Shown: positions 12,235 to 24,533, numbered from the stretch's first letter. The stretch is DNA of 64,000 bases from Gnetum montanum (GCA_015680685.1 MNCI01033651.1:432733-496732); one strand, 5' to 3'. The notes: generated from the letters alone by a model not told the origin. Numbers and translations: made by a program.

Positions 12235-14821
12235 GGACTTCTGGGATCAACTAACTTCTTGGACAAGTTATCGGCTCAAATCCAATCAGATACAACATGG
12301 GTCAACATCATGGTATGGACTCAAGAGGGATTTTGGTTTGAAGGGGACTCAGATAAAGGTGAGGCAGAGGAGGGTGGAGGAGTAGGACTACCAACCATTG
12401 GTGTGTTTGAGGGCTTTGGTGGACTGCGAGGTCGAAAGAAGGATCTTTTCTTTGATCATAATTTCAACCCACTTGGTTGGCTAATCAGTTGCAGATTAAC
12501 CACCCTTGTAGCATTTCTTTGTTATGGTTGGGTAGGCAATTCATCTTGCATGGATGGAGTAGGAGGTAGCTATGCAAGAGGCAGAGGAGTAGGTGTAGGA
12601 ACATGAGGAGCATAAGGGTAGTAGGTGGCATCCCTCCTTGTATATGGTGATTAGTATACTTTAGGAGGGTAGTGGTGAGGTTGGTAAGTAGCAACATGCC
12701 GAGAAGAGTCCTATGGAGATGAAGGTTGTTGAACATAATAACCATAAGGATCTAGTTGCCGATAGGGGTATTTTTGTCTTGGAGGTGCCAACGCCCATGA
12801 TTGTGGTTGTTTCCACTGTTGGTACAATTCATAGGGTTGTGGTGGAGTTCCACTTGGATAATACTACTATGGTTGGTGGAATTGTCAAGAGTTGCCTTGT
12901 GGATAAGGTAATCTTTTGGGTGTTTGCCTTTGTGCAAGTTGTGAATGTAAGACATACACCCTAGATTCCTACAAGTGTGACACAATTGGATAGCATCCCT
13001 TAGGATGTTCATACTAGAAAATGTCACATCCATCATCATCATCTGATTCAGTATCTACAACCATTTCTATCACAATCATCTTACCCTTACCCTTGGATAT
13101 GGCATGTTTAGCTTCCTTACACCTCTGATGCTCATGCTTACCACTTTGTTCCTTGGACTCTTCAGCAATTTTTAAAACAACTTGAAACTTATTGTCCATG
13201 GAGTCCCATAATTGGTCAACCTTAGCTATAATTTTAGACAGCAGTTTCTGGAGTGGCAAGGTTTTTTGATTAGCCACCTCATCTCTTGTTAACTCATCCT
13301 CACTTTTGCAAAATAGAATCCCCCTTTTTCGAATGGAAGGATCCCTATTGTATTCCTTTACACTTTCTCACTTTCTTAATTTTCCCTCCTCCCTAGCTAC
13401 CTACTCAATTAACTTTTAGATATGGTGGATACTTAACTTTGTTAGTCTTCCTTGAGCATAGACGCCAAGGGTTTTCCTTGTTTTGGATGACAACCCATCT
13501 ATAATATGGTGAAGTTGATCAAGTTGAGAGTATCTATGATCAGGACACTTATGCAACAGAGAGTAGTATCGACCAATAGTAGCATCAAAGGGCTCATGGT
13601 TTCCTTGTTTCCACCCTTGGATCTGCTTCCTTAGATTGGACACTCGAGAGTATGTTTGATATTTTTCATTAAAAAATTATAACATCATACTCCACCACTT
13701 GATTGATTCTTGTTCCAAGGACTAGTACCAATTTTTTGCTTCCTTAATGAGTGTCCTTGGAAAAAATTTCAACTTTTGCCAATCATTCTCAATATTCTAC
13801 AAGGCACATGCATCCTGGAAGGCTTGGAGATGATTTTGCATATCAACGTCATAGCCTCCCTCAAACTGAGGGATGTTGTTCATGTCTGGCCTCTTTATTC
13901 TGCTATCCTTTACATCCCTTATTAGAATCCTCATGGCCTCTGCAATGTTTAACATGCTTCAAGTGGCAAGTAGAGGTTCATCAAGGCCATAGTGATGGTT
14001 CCTATGATGTTCTCTACTAACCCTTATTTCATGGTGATCATTCTCTCTAGATTGTCCACACCTTTGATTGTGACTATCTCGATGGTCCCTTCTATTGTTT
14101 CGGTCCTATCGATCACCTCCATCATAGTCATGCCCTCTACAACCATGATCTAAGCCAGAAGAAGAAGATGATGATGATGAAGAGGAAGAGGAAGGAGGAC
14201 TTGCATCATGCCGATGCCTATCATCTTCTCTTTAATGATCGCAACCATGATCATGATCATGACTTCCATTTTCCAACTTATCATGACTTGCTCCTCCAAA
14301 TCCATTTTTGTCATTAGATCCATTTTAAGTAGAACTAGGATTATAAATTGTAGAATGCATGTTTTGGTTGAGAGCCCTTGACTAAAGTCAAAGAGAGGAG
14401 TATCACCAAAGGAAAAGCCCCCAGAGAAATGTTTGCCTCTATTCAATGGGCCAAGTGGAGGTGGAAAAGTGTTTGACCCCTTGCCCTTTAAAAGCTCATG
14501 TTGTTGCTCCAGCTGAAGATCTCATAAGCTTTGTGATTTAGTGGGATGGTAATATCTTGAATCAGGATCTCACATCTCATACTCCCCGTGAAGATGTTGA
14601 AGTTCATGTTGTGTAAGAATTGGTTGGAGCATAGTTGGAACAGATTAATCTGGTGGCAACACAATGTTGCCTTCCATGTCATGCCACTACAACATTCCAT
14701 CTTAATGTAAGATGAAGGTGAAGTTTGGTACATACTCATCAAGATGAGCTTATGCCACTCAGTATTGTTGAGGCACTTGGTCTACCCTGGGCGGAGATAG
14801 ACTCCTGTAAGAAGAAGACAT
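12235..14821 (-). pseudogene. Ath-2 gag and start of protease
   Basis: The minus-strand start ATG near 14821 (MSSSYRS) parallels the starts of Ath-3 (MSSSHRH) and Ath-4 (MSSHRRE). Conserved blocks are the N-terminal FTFILH-D-M-W-HDMEGNIVLP region (about 14640-14720), the gag core RYYSLLHKCPDHRYSQ with TRKTLGVYAQGRL (13416-13580), a basic and acidic linker (13014-13277), a Pro-rich tail, and the first residues of protease up to the Ath-1 junction. Many stops and several frame changes are present. The frame continues across Ath-1 into the protease at 6002. Confidence 0.85.
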
Positions 14822-14967
14822 TTTATATTAATGAATATATATGTAGTGTGTAGTTAAGATTTAATTTAGTTGTAATAATGATTTTTTTTGTAAGATTCAA
14901 CCTCTAGGATTTGAACAACGAGGTTACTAAGTTTCACTAAGTTTAGATAACACACGTAGAATTAAAG

Positions 14968-14985
14968 TCCTTGGCAACAACGCCA
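14968..14985 (-). other. Primer binding site of Ath-2 (Asp tRNA type)
   Basis: On the minus strand TGGCGTTGTTGCCAAGGA begins one base after the LTR end. It is close to the Asp-tRNA complement. Confidence 0.82.
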
Positions 14986-14986
14986 A

Positions 14987-15831
14987 TGATGAGTGGCTAG
15001 GTACCCCTATGCCCAACCATACAAATCATAGGCATTCACATGTGATCTGGTTGAATTCTGTAGACTTTAATTACCAAGTATGCTAGAGCTATATTTTGAG
15101 TTCGTGTTGTCCATTCATTGTCTTCCCAGTCTCACTTGTGAAATGCAAGTGTATGGTTAAGTGTGACTAAGGCATCATATTTTTATCATTTTATGTTTTA
15201 TCAATTTGATTTCCTAAAATAATAATGAAAGTGAGAGTAATTAAATGCTAAGTGAACTATTATCTAATCTAACCTAACACAAGTAATTGTCCCCACTTCC
15301 CAGACACATCCTGAACTTCGTGTAGACACTACTAGGTTATCAAACGCTAACCATTTCTAAGCTACCAAGTGCCACACATATGTTTGAAGGGGTCATACTT
15401 ATGTATTTTAATCAATTGCTTAATTAATCAAAATTAATTACTGAATGAATAACGTTAAATGTGAAGTGCATGAAATCACAATGTATAAATGCATAAAGAA
15501 AGAAAGTCTCAAGTGCTGTAAGGATGAATCAAAAGCTCATCTTTATTGCCAACACAATGGTGTGTTCAGGTACATCAATGCTTGAATAAAGATCCAATTA
15601 CACTTAGACCTCCTACTACAGGCACTTGGAAAATATTCTAACTCTCGAATGAATAAACTACAAGAATCCTACTATTTGACTCCAAAAACCACTCTCGAAT
15701 CGTGTGCCCAAAGGTTATATTTATAGGCCTGGGAGTACCCTGCGATATCACATGCCTGATATCGCATCTTGGGCCATGATATTGCATACCCAATATCGTG
15801 TACCTAATATCGAGGCCATTTGCTGTGATCA
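14987..15831 (-). repeat. 5' LTR of Ath-2
   Basis: About 845 bp, matching 904-1762 except in the outer 30-40 bp, where similarity fades; the outer end (TGATCACAGC on the minus strand) is therefore approximate. A TATAAATATA element lies near 15711-15722 and CGATATCG-type units at 15745-15812. Confidence 0.82.
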
Positions 15832-15837
15832 TTTTAG

Positions 15838-16860
15838 GCCAGGCTGAGAAGAAGATTAAATGCAAGTGGGGCAAAGTAAACTTAGCATAAGAGTGGTTGA
15901 TAGAGGAAGCTCCTATAGATGTTCTACAAAGGCTTACTGATGTAGGTTTATATGACTTGTTCATGTTTCCTAGTCCATTAATGTCACCTATTGAGATATT
16001 GAATGTGATTGACTCTTTTGATGAGAGAATTACCAAATTCTTTACTCACATTCATGGTTATCCTATTATGTTAAGCATTAATTAGTCCATGTTCAGTGAT
16101 CTCTTTGTCATATCCTCTAGCAGTGCCAAGGTTGCCACTAGAGCAAGAAAAGATACAAGGCATAGAGTTGAAATGAAGGCCTAGCTTAACTCTCCTTCTA
16201 GTGCAACACTAACTTTTAACAATTATGAAATTGAGGAAGCTAATGAGATCTACCTCCTCTTCCATGCTAAGGCATTTCCCATGTAACTATAACAAAGGAA
16301 TATCATAGGGGTTCAGTAGGCTTGGAAAATGAAAAAGATGTTAACTAATGGCACTAAGTTTAATTAGGCTACCTTCCTAATCACTAGCTTAAGGGATGAA
16401 ATCGAAAAGCTCCATAGTAACCTTGATAATATTCATCATGTGAATTTTACATTCTTCTTTGCATATCTTAGGAGGTTTGCTAAGTTTTTGGTGATCAAGA
16501 GAGATGGAAAGTGGGTTGCACGTGATTCTTTCCAAATCTCTAGGCCTTGGGCCAAACATTTACTCAAATAATGCATCACAAAAATCCCCCAGTGGAGAAG
16601 ACAGGAGAATTATTTTCTATTACCACTAAGCATCTTAGTGGTTTATGTGATTTGCATGGTTGTTCCTATGATAGCATAGGGATTGAGCCTCATGCTATAT
16701 GTCGAACGTAAAGAAGGTCAAAGGTTATGCATGGTAGCAAATGACACTACTAGAAAGAAGATAAAAAGGCCACATTTTAAAGACAACATAAAGATTCTAG
16801 ATAAGAAAGAACCTAAGAAGATGATAATCAAGCTCAACACAGTAAACCAAGATGTTGGAG
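15838..16860 (+). pseudogene. Antisense-gene copy 2, exon C (conserved domain)
   Basis: The exon starts after the acceptor ATTTTAG. The first about 240 nt match exon 4 of the antisense gene in the complete Tat element (36625-36998): WLIEEAPIDVLQRLTDVGL, LFMFPSPLMSPIEIL and VIDSFDERI against WLRTHAPPSIVRCLDDAGL, LFTTPSPDVLIAEMI and IVDSFDKSV. The joining codon is split after its first base in both copies. Unlike the complete copy, this one continues about 260 codons further, with scattered stops, to the donor GTATGT at 16861. The product is unrecognised. The domain resembles plant transposon-associated proteins only loosely. Confidence 0.65.
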
Positions 16861-17019
16861 GTATGTAAATATTTTGTTATATATGTTTAGTTTTTATTTT
16901 TGAATATTTTTTTTGTTATATTTTTCATTATACCTTTTAAGTTCTATTTTTTGGTTATATTTTTGTTATTAAATGTCTGCTAATTTATTTTATGTTTTAT
17001 TGGTTTTGGTTTGTTGTAG

Positions 17020-17170
17020 GAAAGTAGGAGTTGGTTGCTAATGTTGCTATAGAGGAGAAGCAACGATGAAAATAGGAAGAGGAGAGGGCATCCATGAAGG
17101 CTCTAGATATGTTAGATTCCATCTACCCCTAGAAAACAATCCTCCAATAGACCTATCTCATGATCTTCTA
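17020..17170 (+). pseudogene. Antisense-gene copy 2, exon D
   Basis: Bounded by the acceptor TTTGTTGTAG (ending 17019) and donor GTGTGC at 17171. It encodes a short Glu/Lys-rich stretch with stops. Introns on both sides are T-rich (16861-17019 and 17171-17275), as usual for plant introns. Confidence 0.45.
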
Positions 17171-17275
17171 GTGTGCATTAAATTTTGTTTTATGCTTTCA
17201 TTAAAATTCTTATATTTTGTTTTAATTTTTGTTTATCTTGTTATAATTAATATCTAATCATTATGATTATTATAG

Positions 17276-17413
17276 GATGTGAACCTCAATTAGAAGCATC
17301 TACATCCACATTCCACCCAAAATCTTAAGTTGAGACCTTAGAGAAGTTGGTATTCATGAAGGGAATGATGGATGATATGGTTGGCAGATTGAAATAGATA
17401 GCTCCTGATTTTG
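17276..17413 (+). pseudogene. Antisense-gene copy 2, exon E
   Basis: Bounded by the acceptor TTATTATAG and donor GTAAGA at 17414. The frame includes TLEKLVFMKGMMDDMVGRL, which looks helical. No counterpart exists in the complete Tat copy. Confidence 0.45.
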
Positions 17414-17527
17414 GTAAGAAAAATGTCAAAGTGTTTTTATTTTAGTTTTTTCATGTTTTTATGGCTACAATATTTTGTGTTTTTTGGTTTTTTAAGGTAA
17501 TGTTATTTTGTTTTGGTGTTGTGACAG

Positions 17528-18344
17528 TTTCCAAAACAAAATGGAATCCCTCACTAGATTTTAAATTTGATGAGTTTCTTACATTTTCCTTCGACATTAA
17601 CAACATTTCATGTAATTTATATGAAGGGAACATAGAATGTAATTATTATGCAAAAACATTCTATGAGGCTCAATGCTCAAATGAGTTCCTTTGGGAGGAG
17701 TTTGTAGCATTGAGAAAGCAAAATAAGGAACTGATCAACAAACCTAAGAACCTTGAAGATCATAAGAAATTCATAGAGGCACATGTGGCCAATAGGGATT
17801 TCTTGCATACTAAAGAGATCAAGTGGTGCCACTATTGGAGCACCATTTAAGGTAAGGTTTCTCTAGCTAAGACTAACATAGAGAGAGACATGCAAATGGA
17901 GCTCCTAGTTCGAAAGTCCAAGGAATGGAATGATTATTACACATGGATGTTAGAATGGAATAAAAAAAAGGTTCACAAATGACTATACAAGGTAGAGAAG
18001 GAAAATTACATGAAATCATGGAATGAGGTAGCCATGACACAATGTAAGTATGAGTTATTTATTAAGGCGATAGTTACAGAAGACACCTTTAACATGTTTG
18101 TGAGATCCATTGTTGTTGTTGAGTCCCTTACTCCTCATATCACTGTTGCATTTGGAGAAACTACCATAATTGATTTATCCCATGCTTCACTTGGGTGGAT
18201 AGACATTAAGAGGGGAAAGATCCTAGTAGAAATGGATCTAGGAGACATTAATTGGATAAACATGAGTGAAGAACAAATTCTTCACAAGTTGGAAGTGGGT
18301 ATTCAAAGATTTCACCTAACTACATAGCCCCTAATTCTCTAGAG
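17528..18344 (+). pseudogene. Antisense-gene copy 2, exon F
   Basis: After the acceptor GTGTTGTGACAG the frame stays open for most of 800 nt with few stops. It encodes a long charged, helical, coiled-coil-like segment (FLWEEFVALRKQNKELINKP, HKKFIEAHVANRDFLHTKEI) followed by a more globular part (about 18010-18320). It ends at the donor GTTTGT (18345). No family is recognised. The composition is unlike gag or pol. Confidence 0.5.
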
Positions 18345-18454
18345 GTTTGTGCAAATATGATTTAATTTTTTATGTTATAGTTTTTTATTATTATTTCATG
18401 GTTATATTTTGTTTATCATGGTTACTAATGATTTTTATGTTTTGTTGTTTACAG

Positions 18455-18520
18455 GCCCTAGGTGATGGTGATGATAATTTTGGAGATGATGTTATTGATA
18501 ATCCTCCTCCTCTAGCTTAG
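18455..18520 (+). pseudogene. Antisense-gene copy 2, last exon G
   Basis: The acceptor TTTGTTGTTTACAG is followed by a short acidic tail (GDGDDNFGDDVIDNPPPLA) and stop TAG at 18518-18520. The end faces the 3' end of the Tat-2 protease, so the two genes converge. Confidence 0.5.
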
Positions 18521-19170
18521 TTTTAGCATGCTTATTTAGCCTATCATGTTATATTGTCCTATTATTATCTTATTAGTCTTATTATTGTTTTGGTTGTCAC
18601 AACCTTAAAGTCTATACTATTTATTTGTTATCTTGTTGCATTGTGCAACTATAGCTATTATTATGAACATGGTTATAAGTTAAAAATTTTAGTTTTGTTT
18701 TATATTTTATATTTTTAAGTTTGTTTTATATTTTTTTTTGCACAAAAGGCTACACATTAAAATAATAAGGCGACAAAGTAAAGCTTGAAAATAAAATGCA
18801 AAAGTATAAAACAAGGCATAATAGGTCATAATGTAAATATAAGAGAGATAAAAGGAAGGGAGACCACAAATTTACTAGTTTTAAACCCTGGTAGGTCACT
18901 AGTTTTAGGCCTTGGTGGGACATTTTTATTTTGATTTTTTTTATTTTTATGTAATTTTTTAGTTTTATTTAAATGCAAGGGAAATAAGCATAAATTGTAA
19001 ATTAACATGAAAATTTAAGGTAAAAATGTAAAAATATAAATAAGAACTAAAAACAAGATAACCAATTGAAAGGCCATGCAATATGTACAAGGATAGAAAA
19101 ATGAGCAATTTACTTAATTATGCAACTATTTTCTAATCTTCAAGAGATTAGGAAATGTGTAAGGTCTTTT
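18521..19170. other. AT-rich spacer between converging genes
   Basis: T-rich then A-rich DNA with no reading frame of note. In the complete Tat element the same interval holds a TTAAACT repeat array; none is evident here. Confidence 0.5.
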
Positions 19171-19182
19171 TTGTACGATCTT

Positions 19183-19930
19183 TTACTCTCTGTTCCCCTC
19201 ACTCACGATGTTAAATTGGAGTTCTTCCCATGATTCATTTATGGCCCCAACATTGGTAGTCATGGCTTGGTTTATGTCGTTGTGGTTCTTAACTTCATTT
19301 TTGGTCATAGGAGTTTCTTCTTGAAATTCCATCTTAGATCCTTGCTCTAAGTCAATATTGTTGACAAAAAAGGGGACTACACCACCTTTGTGAATGATAA
19401 TTTCTCCTTCCTTGTAAGGTAAGTGAATCTCTTGGTGAATCGAGGAAGAGATTGCTTGTAATTTAGCCAACCAGGATCTTCCTAGGATAAGGTTGAAACA
19501 TGGCATCTCCTCCATCACTACATAATTATTAGATGTAGGAAATTGTTCCCCAAAAAATAAGTTCAACGATATGAACCCATTCATAGCTACCTATAATCCA
19601 TTAAAGGACCTAAGGGTAGATGTTGGGGTACCCTGAATGTACTCTACCAAGCCTAAATGCTCCATGATGGGAAAGAGTATAATATTTGTTCCTGCCTCAT
19701 GATCGACATGTACTTAGTGCACCTTGTATTGATCAACCCTTATTAGTATGAAGAGAGGGGCTCTTAACACCTCATCACTTTGTGAGTTGATTTTTGCCTC
19801 ATTCTCATGAAACATTAAGGTAGTTTCCTTCATTTCTCCCCTAGGTGAAGGTGGTACCATCATTGTGTTGATGGACTCCTTGTTGGTAGGGATATATTCA
19901 GTCATGAAAATAGAAGTTAACATCTTAATT
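19183..19930 (-). pseudogene. Tat-2 protease
   Basis: The minus strand matches the Tat-1 protease region 35426-36100. Shared blocks are GEQFPTSNNYVVMEEMP and FNLILGRSWLAKLQA (Tat-1: GDQFPTSADFVVIDEMP, FNLILGRP). The active-site segment reads VHVDHEAGTN where Tat-1 has VHVDDGAATN. A stop (about 19711) and a frame change separate the two halves. It belongs to a retropepsin-like aspartic protease of the Tat lineage and is no longer functional. Confidence 0.78.
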
Positions 19931-22658
19931 TAGTGTTTTACAATGGACAGGGGAGATCATAACTAGGTCATATAGGCTCAAATAGATGTTCTTTCATTTG
20001 AGCAAGAGCTTGACCTGCTCCATGGAAATGATGAAGTCTTTATCATTGTTGAATGATTCCTCATGTTTGTTGGTCTTGAATTCATCCATTCTATCCAAGA
20101 TTTTAACCTCATTTTTTAATGTTTGTTATTTAGGCTCTTTTTTTTTTTCTTATTTTTGGTTTTTCTCCTTATGTTGGCTCATTAAGGCAACTTAGATATT
20201 GGTATTCATTGGTACTACTAAAACTAAAGTAGGCTTTGGTGGGCCTACTTCCTTCCATACCTTTGGTTTTTTATTGTCTTTAGCCTTAAGCTTAGGAGCT
20301 AGCTTCTTGTGTTTCTTAAGAGGTGCTTTTTTTTTTCTAGCTATGAAGAGATTAAAGCATTGCATGCCATGAGAGGATGTTGGTCAATCTGGATCATAGG
20401 TTTGTCGGTAGTATGAGGGAGCATCCTAATGACATTATTTCTTGGAAGGCATATGTGGTGGTATCCTTATGATAGAAGGAGTTCTTGAACTCAATGAAGT
20501 TGAAGTCCTTTCATGACGAGAAGGTACTTGAACCATAAATGAATCCTTCATAGGTTTAGGATTATTGTTAATGTTAAATGTAGCTATGGTATACTAGTCA
20601 TTGTTAACATTTAGTGGATCCTTGTACACTAACTGGGTTAGAAACAACTGGGTTGGATGCATTTAGAACCAACTCTTCACTATCTATCATCTTCTACAAA
20701 TTATCTTTTAGGACCAAGCAAAAATTAGTATCATGATTGGGTACCTAATTGTAGTGGTAGAATTAGTCTAGTTTCAAGTATTTTGGCATAGGTGAATCAT
20801 CATTTGTGGCTATGGCAAGATTCTTGGTAATCTCACACAAGTGATCATGCCTCTTGAGGATTCTCTAATATTTATGTTGGATATAGTTATTTATAAGAAA
20901 CTAATCAAGAAGCTCCAATGGTATCATAGGTAGCTTTGTGTACTTGGACCGGTCTTTCCTTTCAAAGTTTCGCCTAGGTGGGTTAGAGGTTAAAGCACCA
21001 AATGTTGATGGTTCAGCAATAGTGATAGGGATCTTTGGATCCTATGTTGTTTTCATTTCTTTGGCTATTATGGTTATGACTATGTGACCTTTTCCCTTTA
21101 TCTCTATCCTTTCTCTTATGTTGATTCTTATATGCTACATATGCTGGGTCATTATTGGCTTCTAGGACATCTTCTATGTTTTTGGTTTGGAAAAAGGCTT
21201 GGCTAAGTGACCAAGGGTCTAAGTAGTAGAGCTTAGATTTAATAAAATCAATAACCATCCTCTTGAAAATGACCAAAAGATATGTCTCAAAGATGGGTTT
21301 GGAAATTTCATTAAGGATGATATTCCATCTATGTATAAGCTTTTGAACAAGTTCAAGGGACCCCTATTTGACCTTCATAAGCTAGTCTAGTGTGGTATCA
21401 AGTTTCAAGTTATACTTGAAATAGTACAAATTATGAAATAAATTCATCTAACGAGGTGATGAAAGCTCTAGGTAATGCACAGTATCAATCTAAGGCTTTT
21501 CTAGTTAGAGAGATGGGTAAGATGCACATCACGGTATGTAGCCAAACTTGTAGTAGTAAGCATTCAAATTGGAAAGTAATGAGATGAGAGTTGGGATCAC
21601 ACTCACCATTATAGTTGGTAATGTGGGGAATCGGGATGCCATTGGGAAGAGTAATCTATGGGATGGTAAGACTAATGGAATCATTTTGGAAAAAGTCCAT
21701 AATTTTAACCATCTTAGTTGTGCTAGCTTTTAGCTTCCATAGCTCTTCTGTGAGGTCTTGGATCATCTAGAAGGCTTGATCCAAGCCTTAGGGCATCCTT
21801 ATAGGTTTTTGAATTTGAACTAATGGTTGTGGAGGAAGTTGGATGGCCTGGGGCCATGCAATTAACATTGGTATAGATGGAAGAGGTTGCATGACCATAG
21901 TCGTAGGGGGATTGAATAAGGAGAAGGATGTTTGGGTTGGAACATGAGGGATAAAATGCATCAAAGGGGTGTGGGAGGCTTGTGAGGCATAGGGTCCCAA
22001 AGAGGATGCCATTGATATGATAAAAGAAGGTGGCATGGTAGATACCACTAGTGATGGATGCACTAAAACAGTTTAGGTTGCAAAAAGGCATAGTTGTAAA
22101 CAAGTAGGTAGAGTGGAATGCTGATTGAGATTGGTGCATTGTTACAACTGATGTTGGAATGAACATGATAGGAAATAAGGAAGTAGATTAAGGAACTTGA
22201 TTCATAGAGGACACATGAAGTGTAAAGTTAAGAATGGTTGCTTGAGGAGCTAACCATTATAAAATATCTCCTATGAATCTATCTAGTTCATACTTAGCAC
22301 CAAACTCATCTTGATCTTCTTGGTTTTTTTTGGAACTAACTTCCTCACTCACCTCATTTATGTCCATAAGTTATGCTAATATATAGGTCTGAAACTTCAT
22401 TAGTTTGATTTTTTCATAGGGGGAAGGAATATACTCCTTCCTACTTCTATGTTAAATCTCAAACTAGTATTTGGATTTAAACTCTATGCGTGGGATGAGG
22501 AGGCCAGCTAGGATTTTAGCACATATGAATTTTTAGTACTCTTCATTGATATTTGAATAGAATGGATCTTTTCCTAATCTCCTAAGGGATTGTCTACATT
22601 CTATAATAGCTAAAACCTTAGGATCATAGATGTAAATGGCTTCTTGGTTGGAGGCCAT
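19931..22658 (-). pseudogene. Tat-2 gag
   Basis: The minus-strand ATG is near 22658 (MASNQEAIYIY). The first 120 codons match the start of Tat-1 gag (KFICAKILAGLL against NFICVKIQAGLV; EYIPSPYEKI against EFIPSLYDII). The middle (about 21750-22150) is Pro/Ser/Thr-rich. KSKLYYLDPWSLSQAF and NNDPAYVAYKNQHKRK (21013-21276) match Tat-1 33813-33960. Many stops and frame changes are present. Confidence 0.78.
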
Positions 22659-22765
22659 ATGTGATATGTTGTGAGTTAAAAAGGTTGAATGATGAAAAAG
22701 CATAAACAATGTGAGGCTAACATGTTGTGCAATATGGTAAGGCTTTAAGTGTTTTTAACAAGAAT

Positions 22766-22915
22766 TAAAGCTTCCAATGTATGAGACTTCCAATTTATAA
22801 AAATCTCAATGTATCAAACTCCCAATGTATGAAACTTCCAACATGTGAAATTTTCCATGTACAAAACTTCCAACTTATGAGACTTCCAACGTATGAACTG
22901 CAACTGATGAAAAAT
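22766..22915 (-). repeat. Short tandem repeats in the Tat-2 leader
   Basis: About seven degenerate copies of an 18-22 bp unit (plus strand aaacttccaacgtatgaga) lie just upstream of gag. Tat-1 has an array with a CGTATA/TACGCTG core in the same leader position (31780-32140), so the array appears to be a lineage trait with a diverged unit. Confidence 0.6.
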
Positions 22916-24533
22916 TAAAATTTTTCAAGAATTTTCCTAACGTATGTAACAATGTTGGGAAAACAAAAATGGGCTTTAACATGTGTGGTGAGGCGTAGAA
23001 AAATTGTAAACTAAAACTACAGAAAATAGGTAAGTTAACATGCATTGTAAGTTCAAAATAAATCTCTAAATTGAAAGTGTAGTATATGAAGGTTGCACTA
23101 AGTACTACAACTATAAAAATTACTTTTTAAACTACTAAAAGTAGGGAGTTGAGGTAGCACTATGTACTACAACAATAAAATTTAATTTTTTTCTAAAGTA
23201 GGGAAGAAGGGTAACACTACAAATTGTACTATAAAAATAGTGATGAAAAATTTTATTGTGGTGAAATTGGATTTAGGCTTATACATTGGTTTTTGGAAAA
23301 AATCCAAAATAGTTTTTAATAGAAAAAATAAGGTAACAAGCAAAGGAAAAAATGAGCAGAAAATTTACAAATAGGTTTTGACAAAGAATTCAAGTAGAGG
23401 CCCTCATTCTAATGCTAGAAATTGTAATGAATAAAAAATTCAACATAAGAAGAACTAAAAATTTTCATGCATAATGCTTTAACTCCTAATCCATGGGCCT
23501 TGAAAAAAATCTACAATACCTCAAACAGTCTTATTAATCAGTTAAGGACTTCAAAGTGATAAATAAATGTGAACAAACATTTTAACTTCAAAGTTCAACA
23601 CAAAAAATGAGAGGAGAGAGAGAGAAAAAATAATATAGTAAATTACTGAAAACTACAAAGTTTTTATTAATCCATTTTTAAAATAAATTTTGTGGAAAAT
23701 AAGAGTTCAAAAGGTACATATCATAGATTTTAAAAGCCCAAGAGTATAAAAAAATATCTTTGAAGTTTGATGTAGATGGAAGGGTCTTTTCTATAACTAG
23801 ATCTGCACTTGCCTTTCCTAAACAATCTACTCTTGAACTTCGCTTGTTGCTGGCTCTCTCTACTATAGTAATCTACGCTAGTTACAAATGGTTGTGAACT
23901 CTTGAATGCTTGCATTGGTTCAAAAGACTCAGGTCTGGCCTGAATGCAAAATGATCAAAACTCCTGAAATTGGTACAAGATTTGATTTAAATAGGTCATA
24001 CATTTACTAATTTTTTTCTAGTTTGATTTTGCCAAATTTCTAACATTCTCTATAAAGTTTTTGATGCTTTTGGTGAACAAAATCTGCATAGTATGACATG
24101 CCAACATTTTTTAACTTTTTGGGCATAAAATACCAATGTATGTGGTATTTTTCACCATCATAAACTATTGTGTATGGGCCACCAATGTATGAGGATTTTC
24201 CTACCAAATTTGGTGGCATATTTGGGTCATTTTGATGGCCCAAATTCCAACATATAGGCCACCAAAGTTTTTGGCTTTTGCTACTAAAGTTTGACAATGT
24301 ATTAACATTTTGTTCCTCCATATGTTAGCCTAAATGAAATTTTAGCTTGTGAACTATAAAATTCATTTTACACATTGAAAAATGTTCAAACATTTACTAG
24401 AATAAAGCCATAGGATAGGATTTTTGATGGGAAAATAAGCCAATTGTTTTGCCTTTAAATTCCCATCAAATTATGATCCAAATTTGGCTTTAAGGCTTTT
24501 TTATTTATCACATGAATTTTCTTTAAGATGTCT
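22916..24533 (-). other. Probable Tat-2 leader and LTR remnant
   Basis: AT-rich, with no gene recognised. At 24060-24330 the phrase ccaatgtatg and variants recur, similar in style to the GTATAC arrays of the Tat-1 LTR. No LTR end or primer site was identified. Confidence 0.35.
24529..24533. repeat. Target site duplication TGTCT (copia, left)
   Basis: TGTCT here and TGTTT at 29868-29872; four of five bases agree. Confidence 0.6.

Larger units (their letters stand above)
904..15831 (-). mobile_element. Ath-2: Athila-type Ty3/gypsy element, split by Ath-1
   Basis: Read on the minus strand, the order is 5' LTR (14987-15831), primer site (14968-14985), gag (14821 to 12235), protease split by Ath-1 (12300-12235 plus 6002-5299), RT and RNase H (about 5060-3860), integrase (3859-2963), polypurine tract (1763-1774) and 3' LTR (904-1762). 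The RT box is FMDD, as usual for the Athila lineage. It inserted into an intron of the Tat-2 antisense gene. A target duplication was looked for (899-903 ATGTC) but not found on the other side, so one boundary is eroded or misplaced. Confidence 0.85.
1..24533 (-). mobile_element. Tat-2: old Tat-type Ty3/gypsy element, nested and interrupted
   Basis: Gag (start near 22658) and protease (19183-19930) read leftward and match the gag-pro of the complete Tat element at 32226-36370. Beyond the protease lies a multi-exon gene on the plus strand, in the same relative place as the antisense gene of the complete element. RT and integrase of this copy would lie left of position 1. The element is interrupted by the Athila element at 904-15831. 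The right boundary is inferred: no primer binding site or LTR end was recognised, but 24.06-24.33 kb carries short ccaatgtatg-type repeats where LTR or leader would be expected, and a copia LTR begins at 24534. Confidence 0.7.

Noticed and set aside
899-15836. A 5 bp target duplication for Ath-2
   Set aside because: ATGTC at 899-903 has no match next to 15831; the outer end of that LTR is eroded, so no duplication is claimed.
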